A DNA stretch of 10,498 nucleotides from Natrialbaceae archaeon B1-Br10_E2g27 (lineage in GTDB: Archaea > Halobacteriota > Halobacteria > Halobacteriales > Natrialbaceae), in NCBI GenBank assembly GCA_001563885.1, contig LKMM01000059.1, forward strand, positions 1-10,498. The letters are read 5' to 3'. Below the pieces are notes generated by a model, which was not told the DNA's origin, searched no databases, and was given only the letters and a program-made list of their open reading frames with translations. The first letter of the stretch is position 1. Every line of letters starts with the position of its first letter. The translations under genes were made by a program, and so were the position numbers. Shown piece after piece: positions 6,478 to 10,498 of this stretch.

Positions 6478-7641
6478 TCAGACACCCCCCGCCCGCAGGA
6501 CGTTTACGACACAACTCGCTCCGCTGCCGCCGACCGTGTGGGTCAGTCCGACCGTCGGACCGGCGACCTGATTCGGGTGACGCCCCTCGAGTTGTTTCGT
6601 GATCTCGACGAGTTGGCCGACACCTGTCGCGCCGACGGGATGGCCTTTCGCCAACAGCCCGCCGGAGGTGTTGACCGGAATACGCCCCTCGAGGGCCGTC
6701 TCACCGTCGACGGCCCCGCGGGCTCCCTGGCCGCGTTCGAAGAAGCCGAGCGATTCGACCGCGAGGATTTCGGCGATCGTAAAACAGTCGTGAACCTCGG
6801 CGACGTCGACGTCCTCGGCCGAGATGCCAGCACGCTCGTAGGCCTGTTCGGCCGCCCGCTCGGCCGCCCGGGTTCGCGCGAGATCCGGTCGATCCTGTAA
6901 CGCAAGCGAGTCACTCGACTGACCGCTGCCGGCGAACGACACCACCGTCTCGAGGCCGCGTTCGTCGGCGAACGTCTCGCTTACGAGGACGGCTGCGCTT
7001 GCGCCGTCGGTGATCGGACAGCAATCTTGCAGACACAGTGGCGTCGCGACGGGTGGGGACTCGAGGACGCTTTCGACGTCGGTTTCTTCCTGGCGCTGGG
7101 CGATCGGGTTCGAGATGCCGTTGTCGTAGTTTTTGACCGCGACGGCGGCGAGATCTTCGCTCGTGACGTCGAACTCGTCCATGTAGACCTGTGCGATTAG
7201 CGCGTAGATGCCGGGAAAAGTCAGCCCGGCTTCGTTTTCGTACTCGTTGTCCGCGGCGTTTGCCAGTGCGTCGGTGACTTCTTCGAGCCCGGCGGTGTGC
7301 ATCAACTCGACGCCGCCGACGAGCGCAACGTCTGCGTCGCCGGCACGGATCGCCTGAGCGCCCGACCGGGCGGCCGAACTCGCCGAGGCACAGGCACTTT
7401 CGGTCCGCATCGAGGCGGCCTGGCGAGCACCGAGATAATCGGCGACCATCGCGCCAACGTGGGCCTGGTCGTCCGTCAGATCGCCGATAAAGTTCCCAAC
7501 GTAGAGTTCCTCGATATCGTCGACCGAAAGCGACGCATCCTCGAGGGCCTCGAGGGCGGCGTCGGTGAACAACTCACGTGTCGAGGAATCCGGGTGTTTG
7601 CCGTAAGGCGTGCTGGCGACGCCAGCAATCTGGACGGTCAT
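6478..7641 (-). CDS. Thiolase family protein (haloarchaeal-type beta-ketothiolase/acyl-CoA acetyltransferase)
   Basis: Catalyses Claisen condensation or thiolysis of acyl-CoA; 387 residues, full length. The nucleophile is Cys84 in TESACASAS, the second residue is His284 in EVHDCFT, and the third is His334 in GGLLAKGHPVGATG. This is a Cys-His-His arrangement in the SCP-x-like/archaeal branch: the C-terminus reads GGSGASCVVNVL instead of the bacterial CxGGG motif. PLCLQDCCPITDGASAAVLV (201-220) is the usual core strand. The DUF35 gene follows by two bases and probably encodes the second subunit. Candidate roles: acetoacetyl-CoA or 3-ketovaleryl-CoA formation for polyhydroxyalkanoate synthesis, the mevalonate route, or fatty-acid/isoleucine breakdown; the sequence does not decide. 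The start ATG has a TATTAAAC box 26-33 bases upstream, so the message is probably leaderless. The divergent SDR is a plausible partner enzyme. Confidence 0.93.
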   Translation of the reverse strand: MTVQIAGVASTPYGKHPDSSTRELFTDAALEALEDASLSVDDIEELYVGNFIGDLTDDQAHVGAMVADYLGARQAASMRTESACASASSAARSGAQAIRAGDADVALVGGVELMHTAGLEEVTDALANAADNEYENEAGLTFPGIYALIAQVYMDEFDVTSEDLAAVAVKNYDNGISNPIAQRQEETDVESVLESPPVATPLCLQDCCPITDGASAAVLVSETFADERGLETVVSFAGSGQSSDSLALQDRPDLARTRAAERAAEQAYERAGISAEDVDVAEVHDCFTIAEILAVESLGFFERGQGARGAVDGETALEGRIPVNTSGGLLAKGHPVGATGVGQLVEITKQLEGRHPNQVAGPTVGLTHTVGGSGASCVVNVLRAGGV

Positions 7642-7666
7642 ACGCTCTGGCTTACCACGATTCGGT

Positions 7667-7674
7667 GTTTAATA
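7667..7674 (-). promoter_or_regulatory. TATA box of the thiolase-DUF35 operon
   Basis: The minus strand reads TATTAAAC, 26-33 bases before the thiolase ATG at 7641, fitting a leaderless transcript for the two-gene unit. It is followed upstream by an inverted repeat (7687-7702). Confidence 0.7.
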
Positions 7675-7686
7675 CCCCCAGGCTCA

Positions 7687-7741
7687 GGTCACTCTACTGA
7701 CCGATCAACAGCCGTGACGTGTCGGTTGACGTGTTGTCACG
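7687..7741. promoter_or_regulatory. Cluster of TGAC/GTCA half-sites between divergent promoters
   Basis: Five TGAC or GTCA motifs lie in 52 bases (GTCA at 7688, TGAC at 7698, 7715 and 7727, GTCA at 7736). They form an inverted repeat GGTCA-N6-TGACC (7687-7702) next to the thiolase TATA box, a second CGTGAC-N17-GTCACG (7713-7741) just upstream of the SDR TATA box, and a direct repeat of TGACGTGT at 7715 and 7727 (12-base period). The placement suggests an operator shared by both transcription units; the regulator is unknown. Confidence 0.55.
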
Positions 7742-7747
7742 AACGGG

Positions 7748-7753
7748 TTTATA
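7748..7753 (+). promoter_or_regulatory. TATA box of the SDR gene
   Basis: TTTATA lies 27-32 bases before the ATG at 7780, the standard leaderless haloarchaeal spacing. The outer inverted repeat of the TGAC cluster ends seven bases upstream of it. Confidence 0.75.
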
Positions 7754-7779
7754 CGCCGTCGGTGTAGCGGACGAGCACA

Positions 7780-8508
7780 ATGCTCGAGGACACGACCGCA
7801 ATCGTGACCGGCGGCGCTGTCGGCATCGGAAAGGCAATCGCCAGCCGATTTATCGAAGATGGTGCGACCGTCGTCATCGCCGATATCGACGACGACCAGG
7901 GCTCGACGGCGGCCGAAGAACTCGGCTGTCAGTTCGAACGCTGTGACGTTCGGGCGTACGACCAGGTCGAGGCACTCGTCGAGGATACCGTCGACGAACA
8001 CGGTAGCCTCGACGTGATGGTGAACAACGCCGGCGTCGCCTCGGTCACCTCCGTCGAGGAGATGGAACGCTCTGAGTGGGAGACCGTCCTCGAGACGAAC
8101 CTGGATGGCGTCATGCACGGCACGAAAGCCGCCTTGCCCCATCTCAAAGAGTCCGATGGCTGTATCATCAACCTCGGCTCGATTTACGGGCTGGTCGGTG
8201 GCAAGGGGGCCGCTGCCTACTCCGCCGCGAAAGGCGGCGTCGTCAACTTCACCCAGCAGGTCGCAATCGACTACGCAGACCAGGGCGTCCGCGTCAACAG
8301 CATCTGTCCCGGTTTCGTCGAAACGCCGATGACCGAGGACTTACTCGAGGACGAACGGTTCTATAACTTCTTAGAGCAGAAGACGCCGATGGACCGACAC
8401 GGCTACCCCGAAGAGATCGCCCCGGTCGCTGCGTTTTTGGCGTCCGAGCAGGCGTCGTACATCACCGGCGCGAACATTCCGGTCGACGGCGGCTGGACGG
8501 CATTCTAA
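7780..8508 (+). CDS. Classical short-chain dehydrogenase/reductase (FabG-like)
   Basis: Cytoplasmic Rossmann-fold oxidoreductase, 242 residues, normal length for a classical SDR. The cofactor loop is TGGAVGIGKAI (10-20, TGxxxGxG). Asp35 at the end of the second strand (VVIADIDD) favours NAD(H) over NADP(H). NNAG is at 82-85, Asn107, Ser134 (INLGS), Tyr147 and Lys151 (YSAAK) complete the catalytic tetrad, and the C-terminus has the ITGANIPVDGGW motif common to FabG-like enzymes. The substrate cannot be read from sequence. Divergent pairing with a thiolase makes a 3-ketoacyl-CoA reductase or 3-hydroxyacyl-CoA dehydrogenase a reasonable inference, but SDRs act on many alcohols and sugars. The gene has its own leaderless promoter and is followed by a hairpin terminator before the convergent usp gene. 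Confidence 0.92.
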   Translation: MLEDTTAIVTGGAVGIGKAIASRFIEDGATVVIADIDDDQGSTAAEELGCQFERCDVRAYDQVEALVEDTVDEHGSLDVMVNNAGVASVTSVEEMERSEWETVLETNLDGVMHGTKAALPHLKESDGCIINLGSIYGLVGGKGAAAYSAAKGGVVNFTQQVAIDYADQGVRVNSICPGFVETPMTEDLLEDERFYNFLEQKTPMDRHGYPEEIAPVAAFLASEQASYITGANIPVDGGWTAF

Positions 8509-8516
8509 CGTCGACA

Positions 8517-8537
8517 GGCTCGGCTGTACGCCGAGTC
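8517..8537. terminator. Hairpin between convergent SDR and usp genes
   Basis: GGCTCGGC (8517-8524) can pair with GCCGAGTC (8530-8537) around a five-base loop, an eight-pair stem with one G-U pair on the + strand. It starts nine bases after the SDR stop and ends 12 bases before the usp stop, so it could end transcripts from one or both sides. No T-tract follows directly. Confidence 0.5.
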
Positions 8538-8549
8538 AGCGTCCCGTGA

Positions 8550-9437
8550 TCAGGTGGACGGCTCGGTTGGACGCCCTCGAACCAGGGTTATCGTCCGACT
8601 CGACCGTCGTGTGACCCGTTCGGCGACCGATCCAATAATCAGCCGCGCTGGCAGCGATCGGCCGTGAGTTCCCATGACGATCTGGTCGAAGTCGTTCGTC
8701 TCGGCGTGGTCGAGGGTCGCCCTCGCCGGCGACTCGTTTTCGACGGCTGTCTCGATCGTCACCCCCCGCTCCGTGGCAATCTCCCGTGCGTCCTCGAAGA
8801 TTGTCTCGGCACGAGCCTCTCGATCGTCGAGAATCGCCTCGAGATACGTCCCCTCGACATCGGCACGCGGCCGATCGAACGGCAACGAGAGCGCATGGAG
8901 GACTGTCAGTTCGCTTTCCGGGAACGTCTCTAGGGCGTACTCGAGGGCGGCGTCGGCCTGCTCGGAGCCATCGAGTGGGACCAGTATCCGCCCGGGAAAC
9001 TCACGGGCACGGACGGCGTCGACTGGTTCGGGAACGACCGTCGTCGAGACGGGAGATCGTCGGATGACAGCCTCGCTCACGCGACCGAGAAACGGGCTCG
9101 TAATCGGCGAGCGGCCGTGCGTTCCGAGCACGACGTGATCGACACGGGTTGCTACCTCGAGAATCTCCGTGTGTGGCCTGCCGGTTCGGAGCTCTGTCGT
9201 TATCTCCAGTCCGCGATCTTCGGCACGCGCGTTCGCACGCTCGAGTATCCGTTTCCCCCGGGCTTTCGTGCGGTCGAAAGCGGTGTCGGAGCCGCCGACG
9301 CTCGCTTCGTGGTCGTGTGCTGGATCGACGACGAAGACGACACTGAACGTCGCGTCCAGAAAGGATACGAGCGCGTACTCGAGGGCAGCGTCGGCCTGTT
9401 CGGAGCCGTCGATCGGCACGAGAACGTGATCTGGCAT
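8550..9437 (-). CDS. Tandem (double-domain) universal stress protein
   Basis: Two Usp domains in one chain of 295 residues. Domain 1 spans about 1-137 (MPDHVLVPIDGSEQADAALE through IRRSPVSTTVVPEP), domain 2 about 149-287 (GRILVPLDGSEQADAALE through RRSSRTITLVRG). Domain 2 has the full ATP signature, Gly256-Thr-His-Gly259 and Gly269-Ser270. Domain 1 keeps Gly105, Gly108 and Gly118, but the Ser/Thr is Arg119. The first 20 residues of the domains are nearly identical, while the rest has diverged. The frame is open to 9581, but the ATG at 9437 begins the standard Usp start, and the promoter lies upstream of it within the longer frame. Double Usp proteins form an intramolecular version of the usual dimer. 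The TATA box is 36-41 bases upstream, implying a leader of roughly 10 bases. It converges on the SDR gene. Confidence 0.93.
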   Translation of the reverse strand: MPDHVLVPIDGSEQADAALEYALVSFLDATFSVVFVVDPAHDHEASVGGSDTAFDRTKARGKRILERANARAEDRGLEITTELRTGRPHTEILEVATRVDHVVLGTHGRSPITSPFLGRVSEAVIRRSPVSTTVVPEPVDAVRAREFPGRILVPLDGSEQADAALEYALETFPESELTVLHALSLPFDRPRADVEGTYLEAILDDREARAETIFEDAREIATERGVTIETAVENESPARATLDHAETNDFDQIVMGTHGRSLPARLIIGSVAERVTRRSSRTITLVRGRPTEPST

Positions 9438-9458
9438 GGTGGGCGGTTCAGACAGTCT

Positions 9459-9488
9459 CCCACGACAGTGGGTATAAAGCCGTCCCAC
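9459..9488. promoter_or_regulatory. TATA box flanked by CCCAC/GTGGG half-sites (tandem usp promoter)
   Basis: The minus strand TATA box TTTATA occupies 9473-9478. CCCAC (9459-9463) and GTGGG (9468-9472) form a dyad with a four-base spacer on its downstream side, and a further CCCAC (9484-9488) pairs with the same GTGGG across the TATA box. Three half-sites on the core promoter suggest repressor binding. Confidence 0.5.
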
Positions 9489-9596
9489 GGACCGCCACCG
9501 ATCGGTTGGACTGACGGCCGGTGGGGCCCCTTCGCGTGTGTAACGGTCGCACGCCGGAGGGCTGACACACGGAAGCCACACGTCAGACGAACGGGC

Positions 9597-9602
9597 TTTT
9601 TA
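9597..9602 (+). promoter_or_regulatory. TATA-like box of the acylphosphatase gene
   Basis: TTTTTA lies 24-29 bases before the ATG at 9626, which would give a leaderless transcript. Confidence 0.6.
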
Positions 9603-9625
9603 CCCTCGATACCGTCGGTTCGTCC

Positions 9626-9904
9626 ATGACAGATCGAATCCGCGCACACGTGTTCGTCTCCGGGACAGTCCAGGGTGTCTTCTATCGGGCAACCACCCGC
9701 GATACGGCCCGCGAGCGAGGAATCGACGGCTGGGTGAAAAATCTCGCCGACGGCCGCGTCGAAGCCGTCTTCGAAGGCCCCGAAGACGACGTCGAGGCGA
9801 TGGTCGAGTGGTGTCACGAGGGGAGTCCAGCCGCCGACGTCGACGACGTCTCCGCCGAGTACGACGATCCGGAAGGCCTCGAGGGGTTCGAGATTCGGCG
9901 ATAG
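9626..9904 (+). CDS. acyP: Acylphosphatase
   Basis: Small enzyme (92 residues, family norm about 90-100) that hydrolyses carboxyl-phosphate bonds such as acetyl phosphate or 1,3-bisphosphoglycerate; cytoplasmic. The phosphate-binding loop and catalytic Arg are in SGTVQGVFYRATT (Arg21), and the catalytic Asn39 is in GWVKNLADGRVEAVFEG, both at the expected positions. The ferredoxin-like fold pattern continues through EAMVEWCHEGSPAADVDDV to the terminal FEIRR. It is acidic, as expected in a haloarchaeon. It is divergent from the tandem usp gene (188-base gap with a promoter for each) and is followed after 82 bases by the DUF5611 gene on the same strand. The physiological substrate is unknown; a link to energy metabolism is only the general family view. 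Confidence 0.96.
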   Translation: MTDRIRAHVFVSGTVQGVFYRATTRDTARERGIDGWVKNLADGRVEAVFEGPEDDVEAMVEWCHEGSPAADVDDVSAEYDDPEGLEGFEIRR

Positions 9905-9955
9905 CCGTCCGTCTGAGATAACGTATCGTATTCACTGAACGTCGACTATGAAAAG

Positions 9956-9963
9956 AGGTAAAC
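9956..9963 (+). promoter_or_regulatory. Possible TATA-like element of the DUF5611 gene
   Basis: AGGTAAAC is centred about 27 bases before the ATG at 9987. It is a poor match to TTTATA. A second AT-rich stretch (TATATC at 9973-9978) is too close to the start to act as a TATA box. Confidence 0.3.
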
Positions 9964-9986
9964 ACCCCGCCGTATATCTCCCATCC

Positions 9987-10370
9987 ATGAAGGAGTACAA
10001 GATGCGTCGCGGTGAATATCTCGAGGAGCGAATTCCTGATATGGAGGCCAGCGTCAAGGAGTACTTTGGCCCGATTACCGACACCCAGGAGTTCAAAGGC
10101 AGCGACCTCTATGTCGTTGGTGAACCCGACAACCCCGTCTTCGAGAAAATCGTCGTCGGTGCCGTCGAATACTCCGGCAAAAAAGACAAACTCGGCGTCG
10201 AGTTCCACGAACGTGACCCCACCGAACTCGAACCCGACGAACTCGAGGCCGCTGCCGATGCCGTCGACGCGAAAAACGACTTCTTACTCGAGGCCACTGG
10301 CCGGGATGCCAAGGCCCGCCGTGACTCGCTGAAACGCTCGGTCGAAGACGACCCGGACCACGACCTCTAG
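9987..10370 (+). CDS. DUF5611 family protein (conserved haloarchaeal)
   Basis: Protein of 127 residues, highly charged and soluble, function unknown. The sequence MKEYKMRRGEYLEERIPDM, PDNPVFEKIVVGAVEYSGKK and DAVDAKNDFLLEATGRDAK matches my recollection of the haloarchaeal family labelled DUF5611. It appears to be an alpha/beta domain (residues 1-78) followed by a charged helical tail rich in Glu, Asp and Arg. The ATG at 9987 is preferred over the in-frame ATG at 9948 because the family starts MKEYKMRRG and the 13 extra residues are not family-like. The gene follows acylphosphatase by 82 bases and could be read on the same message. Its stop codon lies two bases before the apparent end of a transposon. 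The DUF number is from memory and should be checked; conservation as a family is the safer claim. Confidence 0.8.
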   Translation: MKEYKMRRGEYLEERIPDMEASVKEYFGPITDTQEFKGSDLYVVGEPDNPVFEKIVVGAVEYSGKKDKLGVEFHERDPTELEPDELEAAADAVDAKNDFLLEATGRDAKARRDSLKRSVEDDPDHDL

Positions 10371-10372
10371 AA

Positions 10373-10498
10373 TTGACATCCTCCTCCGCGTAAACACGGA
10401 GGAATCCTGAGCGTTGGAGATTTCAGGTTTGCAGTTCCACCGAACCCCAGTACGGTGAGAATCCGTGTGGGGTTCACGGACTGTGGCGGGTGGGACTG
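10373..10498 (-). mobile_element. 3' (right) end of an IS200/IS605 (IS1341/TnpB-type) element, cut by the window edge
   Basis: The stretch right after the DUF5611 gene does not look like ordinary coding sequence of the region. Read on the minus strand it ends with a hairpin, then GGATGTCAA, matching the 3' ends I associate with haloarchaeal TnpB elements: a GC stem-loop followed by a TCAA-type terminus (10376-10373). GCTCAGGATTCCTCC just before the hairpin is also familiar from these elements. The element would run towards higher coordinates, with tnpB on the minus strand and its left end outside the window. In TnpB systems this end also makes the omega RNA, whose guide would be the bases following the terminus, here the 3' end of the DUF5611 gene. 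No tnpB coding sequence can be confirmed in 126 bases: two minus-strand frames are open, one reading NLKSPTLRIPP. Confidence 0.65.
10382..10403 (-). other. Hairpin at the transposon terminus
   Basis: Nine pairs (10382-10390 with 10395-10403) around a four-base loop. One pair is C-A on the + strand but G-U when read from the minus strand, so the complete stem forms only in minus-strand DNA or RNA. This agrees with an IS605-type subterminal hairpin/omega RNA on that strand. Confidence 0.7.

Noticed and set aside
6476..6514. Earlier DUF35 start at 6514
   Set aside because: It lies inside the thiolase 3' end and adds a Cys/Gly-rich stretch foreign to the family; the ATG at 6475 sits two bases after the thiolase stop.
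7705..8142. Minus-strand open frame across the SDR start
   Set aside because: It crosses the divergent promoters and lies opposite a complete, motif-rich SDR gene; no domain is recognisable.
6066..9564. Identical 13-base CGCCGGAGGGCTG at 6066-6078 and 9552-9564
   Set aside because: Both are upstream of stress-related genes, but a single GC-rich 13-mer match without matching flanks or spacing to a promoter is probably chance.
9438..9581. Earlier start of the tandem usp at 9581
   Set aside because: The extension covers the promoter with its TATA box and precedes a standard Usp start.
1..10498. CRISPR array, tRNA, rRNA, prophage or defence genes
   Set aside because: No regularly spaced repeats, RNA gene features, integrase or nuclease-type domains were seen; apart from the element at the right edge the content is ordinary chromosomal.

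Overview
The window looks like chromosomal DNA from an extremely halophilic archaeon (class Halobacteria, probably a Natrialbales-type genome). The evidence is GC-rich sequence, very acidic proteins, TATA boxes of the TTTATA type about 26-31 bases before start codons (leaderless-style promoters), a great excess of the hexamer CTCGAG (about 47 copies by eye), and families typical of haloarchaea (DUF555, DUF2267, DUF5611, paired thiolase/DUF35). This taxonomic call is inference; no rRNA or other marker is present. Coding density is high and no gap reaches 300 bases. The longest gene-free stretches are 9438-9625, 2538-2702, 7642-7779 and 5978-6106, and most hold promoters.

Layout. 21-485 (-) is a DUF555 protein with a heptad-repeat acidic tail. 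It diverges from 601-1485 (+), an OGG1-type 8-oxoguanine DNA glycosylase. Next come two single-domain universal stress proteins (2040-1588 and 2537-2088, both -), a DUF2267 protein (2703-3218, +) and, convergent with it, a 909-residue P2-type cation ATPase (5977-3248, -). Then follows a two-gene unit on the minus strand, a thiolase (7641-6478) and a DUF35 zinc-ribbon/OB-fold protein (6475-6107), divergent from a short-chain dehydrogenase (7780-8508, +). A double-domain universal stress protein (9437-8550, -) is followed by acylphosphatase (9626-9904, +) and a DUF5611 protein (9987-10370, +). From about 10373 to the right edge lies what looks like the terminal part of an IS200/IS605 (IS1341-like, TnpB-type) element, with its body outside the window.

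How the genes may work together. Two themes stand out. The first is stress and ion homeostasis: four universal stress domains in three genes, a cation pump, DUF2267 and an oxidative-damage DNA glycosylase within 9.5 kb. A usp next to a P2A ATPase recalls the Rv1996-ctpF pair of Mycobacterium tuberculosis. The second is acyl-CoA chemistry: a two-subunit haloarchaeal-type thiolase beside a divergently transcribed SDR that could reduce the 3-ketoacyl-CoA product. The shared 138-base promoter region holds a cluster of TGAC half-sites that could be the operator of a common regulator.

I do not see an unmistakably new system. The most useful leads are the TGAC cluster, the dyads placed on the usp promoters, the 32-bp duplication that replaced the C-terminus of one usp gene, the His at the calcium site-I position of the ATPase, and the transposon end two bases after the DUF5611 stop codon.
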